Below, in pieces: positions 21,776-32,334 of a stretch of DNA of 64,000 bases (position 1 is its first letter; each line of letters begins with the position of its first letter). The stretch spans positions 25,304,539 to 25,368,538 of the forward strand of contig OX589606.1 in NCBI GenBank assembly GCA_951329385.1, in the 5' to 3' direction. The notes under the pieces were generated by a model. It had not been told where the DNA came from and made no database searches. It saw only the letters and a list, made by a program, of their open reading frames with translations. The translations under genes and the position numbers were made by a program. The DNA comes from Polia nebulosa. Its lineage: Eukaryota; Arthropoda; Insecta; Lepidoptera; Noctuidae.

Positions 21776-21893
21776 GCACATTGGATATTTTTATTGGGGT
21801 GCATGAAGTAGTTCCCACGAATATAAATGATCAGCCTTATAATCTTCCCATTGCTGGGACTCAGTCCTGGACTCTAGAAGAGGCAAAATGCTG

Positions 21894-22025
21894 ATATCCA
21901 CCACGCGGGCGAGGTGGGGGGGAGTGGGAAATCATTATATGCGGAACGGTTTCAGTCAGGCTCCCGCGCCACCCAGAGCGGGAGAAGTCATTGGATGATT
22001 TCCCACCCTCCAAAAAATAAAATAA
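21894..22025 (+). mobile_element. R1-type LINE 3' UTR fragment, rearranged
   Basis: It contains gtgggaaatcatta, then ggtttcagtcagg, cacccagagcgggagaagtc, attggatgatttcccaccct and a short A-rich end. An internal deletion relative to the family is evident. Confidence 0.55.
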
Positions 22026-22079
22026 GAAGGTGTGCAGAGAACAATTAAAACCTATTAAGACTGCTAATATTAGGAGAGC

Positions 22080-22360
22080 AGTGGTGGCCTAGTGATATTG
22101 GCTGCGATTTACAAGTTGTAGGACGTGAGTTCAAACCCAGGCAGGCGCTTTACTTTGTGTAAATTATTTCATCACCACTGCTCTCAAAACGTGAAGGAAA
22201 ACATCGTTTGGAAACCGGAATGTCCTAGAACCAAAATTCGAAGACAAGTGATGTCCACCAATCCGCACTGGGCCCGCGTGGTGCATTACGAGCCACGCCC
22301 TCTCACAGAGAGGAGGCCTGTGCCCCAGCAGTGGGGACAATAAAAGGCTGATGATGAAGA
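22080..22360 (+). mobile_element. tRNA-derived SINE, full-length copy
   Basis: The A-box-like tggcctagtga (22087-22097) and the B-box gttcaaacc (22129-22137) are spaced about 32 bases apart, as in tRNA-derived promoters. The body and tail follow: tcaccactgctctc, gaaaccggaatgtcctagaa, gggcccgcgtggtg, gtgccccagcagtgggga, then (gat)n. This is the clearest example for defining the family. Confidence 0.85.
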
Positions 22361-22684
22361 CTTCTAATTGGGCGTGCGAGGGGAAGCAAGTTTTATTCAA
22401 AAGTCAAGATTAGCAACAGTAAAAAATATATATTAAGTAAAACTCTAGTTGTCTATTCGCAAAGGTAGATTCTTATGGAGAAGAACGGATAAGAAACTCC
22501 ATAAGCAAAACTAATTTTGTTAATAACTTCGATTCGATATCATTCGATAAGTATACTTAACATTACTCTGCCTACAAAACGACCGCCAATAATGCATATT
22601 GAATTTCAAGTTCCATGCCACCCAGTTAAAACTTTTTTCCATTAAACTAGTACCGTACTAACTGTAACTTTAAGTAGTGAAACG
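22361..22684. other. Unassigned sequence
   Basis: Nothing recognised. Confidence 0.35.
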
Positions 22685-22870
22685 TGCATAAAATCACGAT
22701 TTTCATCGCCGTACCACTTCTCAAGTGGTCCCACATTCGGTACAAACTTGTAAAGTTGCAAGTTGACAACTTTGGAGCTATTATTGATTTTATAGGGAAA
22801 ACATTGTACCGTTCTTGTTGGTATTTGACTTTTATGATGAGCACTGAATGGCCCTTGGTCAGACTGGCTG
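22685..22870 (+). repeat. Direct repeat, upstream copy
   Basis: Pairs with 23265-23425. Shared words are ataaaatcacgatt, ggtacaaacttgtaaagt, attgattttatag, cattgtacc and tcttgt. Divergence is substantial. A SINE remnant lies between the copies. Confidence 0.7.
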
Positions 22871-22974
22871 TCCGGCAATCGATCTTCTGAAATCGTATAA
22901 AGACTTTTAAACATTAGAAATGACAGCAGAACCAAACATTAGCACAATCAGGCTTTTAACAATCCAACTACTGG

Positions 22975-23150
22975 GAAACTAGGACTCCTCTCTAAGAGAG
23001 CGAATAGGCCTTGTTCCACCACGTGGTCCCTGTGTGGGTTGGTGGATGTCACATGTCCTCGAATTTTTGGTTCTAGAACATGCCATGGATTCCTAACGAT
23101 GTTTTCCTTGACCGTTTTGAGAGCCAAAAGCTTAACGTAATTTCCGGGGC
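22975..23150 (-). mobile_element. tRNA-derived SINE, truncated
   Basis: Complement of the family body: gggttggtggatgtcacatg, gaatttttggttctagaaca, gttttccttgaccgttttga. It stops before the promoter region, near the word agcttaacgtaa. Confidence 0.7.
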
Positions 23151-23264
23151 GCGGATGGCTCGAAATGTAGGTATCTTATGGATATGAGAGAATGAACCTA
23201 TCCAAAGCCCGACCTCGGCTAGCGTTGCTTACCTTGATGATCAACCCGTGTGGCTGTTATAAAA

Positions 23265-23425
23265 TCACGATTATTATCGCTGCACTACTTCAGACCACAT
23301 TTGGTACAAACTTGTAAAGTAGTATCTTGATAACTTTGAATCTATTGATTTTATAGCACTTACATTGTACCTTTCTTGTATGAAGGTATTTGAATTTTAT
23401 GACTATCACAGATTGGCTACTAAAG
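23265..23425 (+). repeat. Direct repeat, downstream copy
   Basis: See 22685-22870. This copy has lost about 20 bases around the accacttc region. Confidence 0.7.
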
Positions 23426-23601
23426 TGATAGATGAAGCTATAAAATGAATGCAGGCAAATTCAAAATAATCCTAGATTGTGTCTACCAATTTCATATTAC
23501 GATTTCAATTGAAAATATTGCAGAATAACTCACACAATCACCCCTGTATTACCCGAAAGGTAAGTATATTTACAGATAAATACAAACAATTAAAATACAA
23601 A

Positions 23602-23874
23602 GTATATAGGGTGACTTGTAATTAGTGACCGATACTTAAACACATGATTGTACTCATAATAACAAACATCTTTCCCAAAGAAAGATTTTTTATTATACCG
23701 ATTCACTTTTATCACAACAGCCGTAAGAAATTCGCGCACGCGTGCCTATGGCTTATCAGCTGTTGGCCGCGTGATGCCGTTCTTTCCTTGTGGAAAGTTG
23801 TTTGTTATCATGAGTATGTGTTTAAGTATTACGTGTTTAAGTATCGGTCACTAATTACCAGTCACCCTATATAC
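23602..23874. mobile_element. Family G TIR element (MITE-like)
   Basis: Termini are inverted: gtatatagggtgact at the left and gtcaccctatatac at the right, extending inward as taattagtgaccgatactta. The arms are about 45 bp plus a second imperfect portion around tcatgataacaaac. The interior (about 140 bp) has no transposase. One end of a second copy is at 29829-29909. A TA target duplication is possible but cannot be separated from the TIR. Confidence 0.75.
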
Positions 23875-24539
23875 AAGCTAATAAAAAATAAATAAAATTT
23901 GTAAAAGCGGCATAAAAAAAGGAGAAGCGTAGAACTCATTGGACTACGAAAAATTCCTCCACTATCATGTCAGAAATTTATTTAAATAATAAATCATTGG
24001 AGGAACTTGTCTTAAAAACGAGCGAACATTACCGTAGTCGCATTATTATGATGTGTAACATTTGACATCTCACCTTGTAATAAGCAACATTAACATTCTA
24101 TTCTGAAAAATAAAATTAAAACGTTTAGTTCCGATTTCAACTCTAACATCGGACGACCAACTATACCTCCGTGCGCGCTCCTTGGTCAAATCGTATAGCA
24201 CGCACCTCCCCGGCTTCCCGTTACACACTCCCGTCCCATTTCACGAAAAAGATTTTACCTACACATCGATAACAAAAAGTAATAATACCAAAAACTTGTC
24301 TACGCTTGATCCTCAAAAATCTTATTCAGTAACCTTACCACGGCTGTTTCACTTCCGAGGAAACTCGACAATATTGTGAAAGTACTAAGTAACAGCTGAG
24401 GCGTAAGTTCTAAAACTTTGTTAAAAAGAAAAAGTTGGGACTAAAGGTTGAAAGAATTGTTTCGTTTCAGAAATAAATATAAAAAGTTGGGAGACTTTTA
24501 GGTACTTAATGTACTTACTGCTTATTAGCACGCAATCAT
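23875..24539. other. Unassigned sequence
   Basis: Nothing recognised. A 65-codon plus frame (24182-24379) has no motif. Confidence 0.35.
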
Positions 24540-24785
24540 TTGGCAATTGGATCGTCCGTTGTTTTATTTTTTGTTATTATTTGTGGATACCTAGTTTAGT
24601 TGAAAACCAGCGTCAGGCAACTACTAGTTCTCTGGCATTTTGCTGAACTAGACCTGTTTGGCGCAGCCGCGGGGCACACGATGTACCTAATTGTTATAAA
24701 TTAAGTTGTTTTTTTTTTTTTTATTGTACCTACATTGTGTGTATCTGTGTGTGTCAAATAAATTAATTTTCTTTCTTTCTTTCTT
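24540..24785 (+). mobile_element. Retroelement 3' end-like segment
   Basis: A poly-T run is followed by gtgtgtcaaataaattaatt and then a (ttct)n repeat at about 24766-24787. An AATAAA-like signal next to a simple-repeat tail resembles a LINE or SINE 3' terminus. No ORF is visible upstream. Confidence 0.4.
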
Positions 24786-24857
24786 TCCTCTCCATCACCG
24801 TGGATGGAGAGGGATGAGAAAATATCGTGAAGAAAGTAATTTTAGGTCTTATTCTAT

Positions 24858-24965
24858 CATGCCAAGGGGTAACGGATAATTCGAAACAGAGTTATCGCGC
24901 CCCTTGGCACTCAGGCAAGGAAGGAACAGGGGTGGGTTTTAGTCAGTAAGAGTCTGACACTGGCG
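24858..24965 (+). mobile_element. R1-type LINE 3' UTR fragment
   Basis: It contains aattcgaaacagagttatcg, cgccccttggcactcaggca and ggttttagtcagtaagagtc, then breaks off without poly-A. Confidence 0.65.
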
Positions 24966-25029
24966 GGAAGTATCCTATTAATTTTGATAACCTTGACACT
25001 GTCAAAATATAGGTTTTTTTGCGGCATAA

Positions 25030-25245
25030 ACGGCCGTATCTTTTTTTACGTTAATTAGAAGTCTGATTTTTTCACAGCTTCAAGAGACTGAGCATGTGGT
25101 TTTAATTTCAACTCGATACCTCCACGCGTTCCCGAGATATAAGGTCTTGACTGACAGACATACGGACGGGCGGATGGACAACAAAGTGTTCCTATAATCG
25201 TTCCGTTTTTTTTTTTAAGGTGCGGTACCCTTAAAACTAGACAAC
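25030..25245. repeat. Interspersed repeat related to the 5490 copy
   Basis: The elements ctgacagacatacggacgg, gttcctataatcgttccgtt and ggtgcggtacccttaaaac occur in the order seen in related copies, with strong divergence. Confidence 0.5.
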
Positions 25246-25645
25246 AATAACAAATAAGTACAAAAACAATGATATTTGAAAGAACGTAATAAAAACAACA
25301 AACAACTAACTCCTTCAAGGAAAAAGAGACCGCTATTAATTGAATTCGTCTTAATAATAGATATAAAAGCTTTCTCAAAACAGCCTCTAATGGCCCAGAG
25401 GTATTTGAGAGGGCTCAGTTTAAACAACTCTGTCATTGTTAAGTGTCTAAATTGTTTTCTTTGAAATAAATACTTTGAGGAAACTGTTTATCGGGCTCTC
25501 ATGATCAATTAAATTAATGTTAAACAACTTTTGACTAAGGAGTTTGTTATACAACAAACTCCTCCTATTTTTTTATTTTATTAATTTTTATTCATGACCA
25601 TAGATTCAAGTCTTTTAGTCGGATACTTAGGTGAAAAAACATTTC
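25246..25645. other. Unassigned sequence
   Basis: Nothing recognised; a short palindromic stretch gagtttgttatacaacaaactc lies near 25540-25561. Confidence 0.35.
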
Positions 25646-25649
25646 TTTT

Positions 25650-25820
25650 TCCATTGGAATGCAGATGCAACACATTCTAATGTATTTTGCAGTATTTGGC
25701 AACAAATGTGTCGAGTCAGCCTTCTCGGCAAAATTCGCTGAGGTAGTCAATACTACAATAAAATTCTCAGCTCCATTTTACCGAGATCGCGCCTGTTTCA
25801 ATGATTCCACATATTGTCCA
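25650..25820 (+). pseudogene. Unidentified protein-like segment, copy 1
   Basis: Read on the plus strand with one frameshift near 25690, this gives NADATHSNV, VFGNKCVESAFSAKFAEVV, TTIKFSAPFYRDRACFNDS. The minus strand at 38432-38648 has a clearly related sequence. The two copies differ by an in-frame one-codon gap, and most base differences leave the reading intact. I do not recognise the family. It may be a piece of an unknown transposon protein or a duplicated host exon. Confidence 0.55.
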
Positions 25821-26389
25821 GTTGCGTAGACACTTGAGATACAAAACTACACCAATTTTACATCACAATATCCACTAGGAATCAATAAGCGAATAATTAA
25901 AACAGCTACTGAACTACACTCAATATTTCTTGGCCATCTAACTGACGGTCTAATAAGATTTTACAGTAAACTAGCATATTGCTGAACTCCTCGGGGAAAA
26001 GTTACCTACATAAATAAATACAGACCTAAGCTCTCGCCTTTTTAACATGGGGGTAGACAGAAACTACAGAACGCCACCCACTACGAGCCTGGCGTATTTC
26101 TTTTGATTATAACACGTTCATACATCTCGAAAAGTCCATTTTCGAGAATGGAACCGTGGTGGGGACATCCCGCTATCTCTTTTGTACGCGCGTAACCTAA
26201 TGGTGTTGACGTCATGCGTCAGTATGTGCATCCTTTTTCTGTTACTTGACAGTTCCTCCTTCCATCAGATTTGAAAGATTTCTAACTTACTCAATTTTGA
26301 ACGGATTTGTAAAATTCTTTCTATTGTCGATTTTGGATTGAGTTCCTTTTTGATACAAATAATTTAACTATAACTTTTTTTGAAAAAAA
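25821..26389. other. Unassigned sequence
   Basis: Nothing recognised. Confidence 0.35.
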
Positions 26390-26812
26390 AAAAACAACCA
26401 ACTTCCAAAAAAGAAAATACACTAAAAATTAAAAAATAACTTTAATTTCGGAAGTCTATGTTTGTATTTTATTTCTTCATTATTTGACACGGACTTTCGA
26501 AATTAAAGTTATAAAAACCCCAGAAATAAAATCCTCAATAACATGGAACGTGGAATTTAAACATACTCGTATATTGGAGAAAACCTGAACGTCATCTATG
26601 TATACGTATTTTTCGTTTTTGTTAATTTTTTGAAGTAATTTCGATACAATTTATATCGTACCTCGGAAGTGTATTCTTTCGGTTAAAAAAAGAATTTTGA
26701 AAATCAGTCCATAACTGACAGAGAAATCGGTGGACATACATAACATAAAAAAAACGTACATACAGTCGAACATAGAACCTCCTCCTTTTTCGAAGTCGGT
26801 TAAAAATAGTCA
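26390..26812 (-). repeat. Family A TIR foldback repeat, copy
   Basis: The left end reads aaccaacttccaaaaaag, the right end gaacctcctcctttttcgaa then gtcggttaaaa. An internal inverted pair, ataactttaatttcg (about 26426-26444) and cgaaattaaagttat (about 26498-26512), repeats the stem seen at 1417-1520. It is a nearly complete element. Confidence 0.75.
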
Positions 26813-27871
26813 ACCACTCTATTATGATCTACACCTGTTGTTATCATGACATAGTTACTCGTTGTGGCTCTTTAATTCATTTATTGCAATATAATAAATT
26901 GTGTTATAAAATACATTTAAAATGATTAATTAACGAGTCACACATGGTGTTTTATGCAGCATTCAGTTGTCAGATTCACGTTTCCCTTGTGAGTTATAGC
27001 ACTCTACGGTAAAACTCTGCGTATAAAGGAGGATTTTATTCAGTGGAAAATTCGCCAAACATTTTAAAAGGATTCAAAATTTAATATTCACCATAAAAGC
27101 TTGAAAAGGACTGGGTGTTGTGACGCCAATTTTGAGAGGACTATGTTCTGCAGTGCGATCGGTTGAGTTGATTTGCACAAAGAGAATGAACTGAGCAATA
27201 CCCTGAAGCAGGCTATCTATGCCACCACATATCTACGAATTAAAAAATAGACCTAACGTCACGTAAATCTCACGCTGCGATTTTAAAAATGTCAGCGTGA
27301 TTAAAATATATACAACACCCCGCCATCATACATCAGGTAGTTGGGGCACCAGACAAAATATCCATCTAGTCAGAGGATGCCACCCTTTTTAATGGCGGTT
27401 CCAGGGCTTCCCACCCTGTTCATACATCTACAACCTTTATAAATTAGGCTGTAAAGACGAAGGTGACACATTTAAGGTGCTATTAGCTGCCCACGACCTT
27501 GAGTGGTTAGCTTGCTCACGTAACGCGTCGTATGTCCACCCAGTAATAGGACTCTCCCATTAAGGAGCGCTGTCCGAACTAAAACTCTGAAACTAAATTA
27601 TAAATAATTAAATGATCTTTAAAATGGTGAAGTTTTCATAAAAATACGCTTTATAGTTGTTGCGTGATTCTCAATTTTTTATCCGCGTTAGACATAACTT
27701 TACAAAATAATTACACAACGTTATAAAAATATAACTTCAAATATTTTCAGATCAAACTACGACGAAAATAATTTAGAGTAACATACTCGTATATTTTTTT
27801 CAAAGAAATAAAACTAGTAGTTTAGACGTGATGTTTAATTAAAAACCATTAAAACTCGTATACCTGAGCCC
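26813..27871. other. Unassigned region, 1.1 kb
   Basis: No repeat family or frame of interest was recognised. Confidence 0.35.
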
Positions 27872-28230
27872 TAACAACACAACAGCATTCTTGAAAAATA
27901 CTACGCACCAACATTAGTTTTATCTTTCTCACAATTTTCTTCGGGTAATTACTTATTGTCTGGCTAGGGAAGACTCAAATCCATTCTTTACCAGTCTACG
28001 GTTATGAATACCCTACACGAGAGTAGAAGTAGAAGGTTGTAAAGACGAAGGCATTCATTTAACAACACAACAGCATTCCTGAAAAAGACTACGCACCCAC
28101 ATTAGTTTTATCTTTCCTACAATTTTCTTCGAGTAATCACTTCTTGTCTGACTAGGGAAGACTCAAATCCATTCTCTACCAGTCATGATTATGAGTTCCC
28201 TACACGAGAGTAAAAGTAGAAGGTTGTAAA

Positions 28231-28410
28231 CATCATCATCATTCTCCTGCCCTTATCCCAATTCGTTTGGGATCGGCGCAACATGTCTTTTTCTTCCATA
28301 CTCCTCTATTAGGCGTCATCTCTGTAGTCACCCCCTTTTTACCCATATCCGCTTTCACACAGTCCAACCATCGTTTCTTTGGGCTTCCTCTACTCTCATA
28401 GCCATCCACA
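28231..28410 (-). pseudogene. RTE-type LINE C-terminus with 13-bp TSD
   Basis: The minus strand reads VDGYESRGSPKKRWLDCVKA, DMGKKGVTTEM and WKKKTCCADPK. This is the end of an endonuclease/reverse transcriptase LINE protein of RTE type (pattern R-G-R/S-P-K-K-R-W-x-D-x-V). The tail on the minus strand is (atg)n. The exact repeat agaaggttgtaaa at 28218-28230 and 28411-28423 flanks it. It is extremely 5'-truncated (180 bp). The same family, longer, is at 43605-43975. Confidence 0.9.
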
Positions 28411-28554
28411 AGAAGGTTGTAAAGATGAAGGCATTCATTTAACAACACAACAGCATTCTTGGAAAAGACTCTAAAATAACTCTATATTTCACACAATTTT
28501 CTTCAAGTAATCACTTCTTGTCTGGCTAGGGTAGACTCAATCCATTCTCTATTA

Positions 28555-28838
28555 TAAATAAATAATAATAAAAAATAAAAAGCCTTTATTGTTGATCTTA
28601 GTTATAACAAAAGTTGTTTAAATATGTCTAAGATCTTTACTAATATGTTACTAATATCAAAATTTACTAACTATTATACTATCTATACTTTGGCAAACGG
28701 TATTTACTCCTCAACTTGTCTTCCGACAAAGGCCTCCTCTAAAGATCGCCATTCAAATCTATCCCTTGCCTTTCGAGTCCATGTTGGACCCGTTATTTTC
28801 CTGATATCATCTTCCCATCTCTTAGTTTGTGTTAGTTC
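28555..28838 (-). pseudogene. LINE C-terminus and 3' UTR with 13-bp TSD
   Basis: The minus strand reads KRWEDDIRKITGPTWTRKAR, then DRFEWRSLEEAFVGRQVEE and a stop, followed by about 150 bp of UTR ending in caataaaggctttttatttt. The K-R-W-E-D-D-I/L ... W-x-R-x-A-x-D-R ... L-E-E-A-F pattern is typical of lepidopteran LINE polyprotein ends. It is flanked by the exact repeat ccattctctatta at 28542-28554 and 28839-28851, in the third unit of the tandem array. Confidence 0.9.
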
Positions 28839-28890
28839 CCATTCTCTATTAGTCTATGGTTATGAATACCTTACACGAGAGTAGAAGTCA

Positions 28891-29443
28891 TTTATCACAT
28901 GGTTACCTACATATTATTATGTGTTTAATTCTGTTAATATTTGATATCAATCAAATTAATAAATAATCTGACACTCGCAGCTTATCCTGCGATAATAACC
29001 ACTTACATCAAATGGCACGCGTTTGCAGCGAACATAATATCCCTGTAACCGCAACGCGAAACATTGCCACGATTACCATTCAATTTCCAAATGAAAATGA
29101 CATCGTTCCGTCGAATAAACATGACAAAATCATTTACCATCACATTAACATTACAACCAATTCCTAATAATCTTTATAACTTATGGCATAAGGCGTGAAA
29201 TCGAATGGAGGTAAGTCAGTAATAAGTTGACGAAACGCAATGTTATGTTTGCGCGATATAGATGGTAATTCGTTTCGCCACATTTCAAGTATACTTGAAT
29301 TTAGTGGTTGAGGTGGAAATCTATTCTGGTTTAAGGTAAATACGTACAAGATAAGTAAAGCTCGATTAAACATTGTGATGTGAAAAAATACTTTTTTTTT
29401 ACAAAATATACAACCTAGTCGGTAGAACAATAAGTCGGTTCTA
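28891..29443. other. Unassigned sequence
   Basis: A 104-codon minus frame (29164-29478) runs partly into the neighbouring repeat and has no recognised domain. Confidence 0.35.
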
Positions 29444-30107
29444 TTTTTAACCGACGAAAAAAAGGAGGAGGTTCTCAATTCGACCGTTTATATATTTTTT
29501 TTTTTATAAAAAAAGATATTATTTTTCACTTTTTAGTTGTGATTCCACATTAAATTGTGTTAACAATATATATTTATGCGATAGCAGCAATCGCGGTTGA
29601 TTTGCTGTTATTTATTGAAGAGTTCCATTGCCTGTCTCGGAAACTCATCATCAGATCTATCTGAAATTTATATGGGTGGTCCTAGTTCACGGAATAAACT
29701 CCTTTCTTGCTGCTCTTCAGTTAGCTGCTCTGCTGTTCAGTACATTTATGTTCACCTACTAACTGGTCCAAATGTCAATTTTTTGTCCTATTTTTGGCCT
29801 ATTTTTTTTTCGCGATTTCATGTTTGGTCCCATAGTAAAAGTTGTTTTTTATCATGAGTACAATCACGTGTTAAAGTATCGGTCACTAATTACCAGTCAT
29901 CCTATATACACATATTTTGATTTTATTCAAATAGTGCTAAATCAACTTCCATTAATTTATATGACCTCTGAAGTATGACTTATCAAACATAAACATAATC
30001 ATCAACATCTATTCATAAGTGGCGGAGAAATCGTGTAACAAACATACAAAAAAAAACATACAGACGAATTGAGAACCTCCTCCTTATTGAAATCATTTAA
30101 TGAAAAC
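29444..30107 (+). repeat. Family A TIR repeat carrying a family G insertion
   Basis: The left end is tttttaaccgacgaaaaaaa, ggaggaggttctcaattcga; the right end is gacgaattgagaacctcctc. The interior (gtgattccacattaaattgt; gaaactcatcatcagatcta) matches the copies at 3850 and 51690. The right end of a family G element interrupts it up to 29909. Confidence 0.7.
29745..29909 (+). mobile_element. Family G element, right end only
   Basis: It ends with aaagtatcggtcactaatta, ccagtcatcctatatac, matching the right TIR at 23602-23874. The left TIR is missing, so the start is approximate. Confidence 0.6.
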
Positions 30108-30324
30108 AATACGTCAACTAGAAAGTAGTGTTCCATAAGCACAAGTCTAATCAATCTATAATGTTCCGACTGCTAGGATACTGCAGGCCTCTCTCTCTCT
30201 CTTTCTCTCTCACGGATCAGTCTAGAGATTACCTCTAAATCAGTGGTTCCCAAAGCTAACCGAACCGGGACCCACCTAACAAAAACTACCAAATACGCGA
30301 CTCACCTCTAGGCTGTCTTGAATG
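30108..30324. other. Unassigned sequence
   Basis: A (ct)n microsatellite lies at about 30189-30212. Nothing else was seen. Confidence 0.4.
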
Positions 30325-30944
30325 AAGAACTTTTATAAGCCCAAACTGCTGCAAAAAAACTTGGCATCCTAAACAGAAAGAAGCGATACTTCACGCCTGG
30401 ACAGCTTTTAACCCTTTACAAAGCACAAGACCGATCCTGCATGGAGTATTGCAGCCAGCTCTAGGATGGTTCAGCTAAATACCAACTTGCTGCGCTTGAC
30501 TCAGTGGAACGCAGAGCTAAGAGGCTCATTGGCGACGTAAAACTGATGGGTGCCAACCTTCATAGGTTGGCTCATCGCCGCAAGGTTGCCAGTTTGTCGG
30601 TTTTCTACAGAATGTACTTCGGAGAGTGTGCCCAAGAACTCCACGACCCCATCCCACCGGCCCCCTTCTACCATCGGACATCTAGACGCACTGCAAGTTA
30701 CCATCCCTACCTTGTTGCTATTCCACGAATTCGCACTAAGCGTTTCCGAACGTCTTTCATAATGCGCACAGCAAAGGAGTGGAACTCTATAAATGCGTCT
30801 GTATTTCCGAATGCATACAACCCTAATCTCTTCAAAGTTAGAGTGAACAGGCTTCTTCTGGGTAAGCTAGCTTAGTCGTCGACTTTGTCTCTGTCACCTC
30901 TGACCTAGAATAGAGTCAAGATCAAACCCACCAAAAAAAAAAAA
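30325..30944 (+). pseudogene. Jockey/CR1-like LINE C-terminus with 3' end
   Basis: From about 30340 the frame reads AAKKLGILNRKKRYFTPGQL, LTLYKAQDRSCMEYCSQL, a stop, then YQLAALDSVERRAKRLIGD. It continues open to 30875 with LAHRRKVASLSVFYRMYFGE, ECAQELHDPIPPAPFYHRTS, RTKRFRTSFIMRTAKEWNSI and VNRLLLGKLA. This is the region from the end of the reverse transcriptase to the C-terminus in this LINE group. One stop (where the family has Trp, C-S-Q-L-W) inactivates it. A poly-A near 30932-30944 marks the 3' end. Relatives are at 7374 (+) and 52735 (-). Confidence 0.85.
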
Positions 30945-31170
30945 CTGTATAAATAAAATTCAAAGTCCTAACTGACTGACTGATATATCAACGCACAGCC
31001 TAAACCGCTGGTCCTAGAGAATACAATTTGGAGGGTGTGTTCTTTGTGTAAGAGTAGGTATCCACTAAAAAAGGATTTTTTGAAATTCAACCTTCAAGGG
31101 GGTGAAAAAGGGTTTGGAAGCTTATAACGGGGGAAGTAGAAAATCCACGCGGGCGAAACCGTTGTCAGAA
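30945..31170 (+). repeat. Family H interspersed repeat
   Basis: It contains aaagtcctaactgactgact, gatatatcaacgcacagcct, gtgtgttctttgtgt and atccacgcgggcgaaaccgt. The reverse complement of the same block lies at 42480-42700 and 45605-45870. Confidence 0.65.
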
Positions 31171-31351
31171 ACACTCTTAGTCATTACTATTTAATTAAAT
31201 ACAAGTAGTGCTATTATTCCAATGAAAAAATTATTTTGTTTCCTATTTTTTGTCATTTTAGCTTTAGCATCGGTTTTTCTGGGTCCATCCAATATTCGCT
31301 CGCGACTCGCCAGTGGGTCGAGTTCATGAAATACATATAAATATATAGTTT

Positions 31352-31713
31352 GGGAGCTCGTAACTAAAGTAATAACGGCCGCACGCGTCGATCCATCAGG
31401 TTAACCTACGCTTGCCGGGGTTGGTCCATGGATGGATGACACTCTTTACATACCGAGACTCCTCCGCGCCTCGGAAAGCACGTTAAGCCGTTGGTCCCGG
31501 CTGTCAATCGTGGATCTTTGACAGTCGTTACGAGTCGTCAGAAGCCCGAAAGTCTGATAACCAGTCTTACCAAGAGGTATCGTAGTACCCAGTAAATGTG
31601 TTGTGGAGGTCAGATAAGCAGTCGCTCCATGTAAAATACTGGTATTGAGCTGCATCCGGTTAGACTGGAAGCTGACCCCAAGATAGTTGGGAAAAGGCTA
31701 GGCAGATTGATTG
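31352..31713 (+). mobile_element. 5S-like SINE, full length, with TSD
   Basis: The head reads gatccatcaggttaacctac then gcttgccggggttggtccat and ggatggatgac. It aligns by eye with the internal promoter region of animal 5S rRNA (known pattern GATCACCGAAGTTAAGC ... TTGGATGGGTGACC). The body and a gattgattg tail follow. The direct repeat atatagttt (extendable by gg) at 31343-31351 and 31714-31722 is the TSD. It is non-coding and would be transcribed by RNA polymerase III if its promoter is intact. Confidence 0.85.
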
Positions 31714-31724
31714 ATATAGTTTGG

Positions 31725-32334
31725 TAAATACTGCTCTTTATAGTTCAATTCAAGATATTAAGGGCTGATTTTACAATGATCAGAACATTTTTAGCCAAAG
31801 AAAAAATATGAATTTTTGTCATATTTTCTACACAAAAGCTGTCAAACCCCCATTTTTATTCCTCAGATAAAATTTATCTGACGCTTGCAAAATCGGCTCT
31901 AAGTGATATCTGCTTACCACGTTAGGGGTCATAACCTTAGCTTCATAAATATTCCGTCTGAACCAGCATTCACATTTATATACCTCGGAGAAATCATAAC
32001 GAATCCAACGTTAATATAAAATGCATCGATATGCATCATCTTTTGTCTATACAAATAAACGACTGGAGTTGATTTGGCTCGCGAGGCAGTACTCCACTTG
32101 GGTCCGCCTGTATTTTAACGAGATTAAAACACAATGAAGTGGCTTTTAAACCTGCATACGGATAAAATCGAGAATGCTCCATAAATCCAATAAGTTTTGT
32201 TTCATCTTTTTTAATGGGACGCATATTAAGTGGTTAATTATTTTTAGTTTCGTATTATACGAGTACATATAGGTGGTCTTTATCTGATTTATGAATTTCT
32301 GTGCGATCTATCTTATGCCATACTATTAATGTTA
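31725..32334. other. Unassigned sequence
   Basis: Nothing recognised. Confidence 0.35.

Larger units (their letters stand above)
27872..28890. repeat. Three-copy tandem array, ~188-bp unit
   Basis: Units start at 27872, 28061 and 28441 with aacaacacaacagcattc and end with tacacgagagtagaagt, then gaaggttgtaaagacgaagg. Copy-to-copy spacing is 189 bp, and 187 bp once the LINE insertion in the second unit is removed. The third unit is also split by a LINE insertion. No coding potential was recognised. Confidence 0.9.

Noticed and set aside
22080..22160. A functional tRNA gene
   Set aside because: A- and B-box-like words are present, but there is no cloverleaf or acceptor stem; the body continues as SINE.
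23602..23874. Viral origin or integrated virus, because of the long inverted ends
   Set aside because: No viral gene is present and a second end copy occurs at 29.9 kb; a MITE-like element explains it.
27872..28600. CRISPR-like or satellite array from three 188-bp units
   Set aside because: Only three units without spacers; simple tandem duplication with later LINE insertions.
31352..31713. A genuine 5S rRNA gene
   Set aside because: Only the internal promoter-like portion resembles 5S; the 5' and 3' parts differ, the family is dispersed with TSDs, and the tail is SINE-like.
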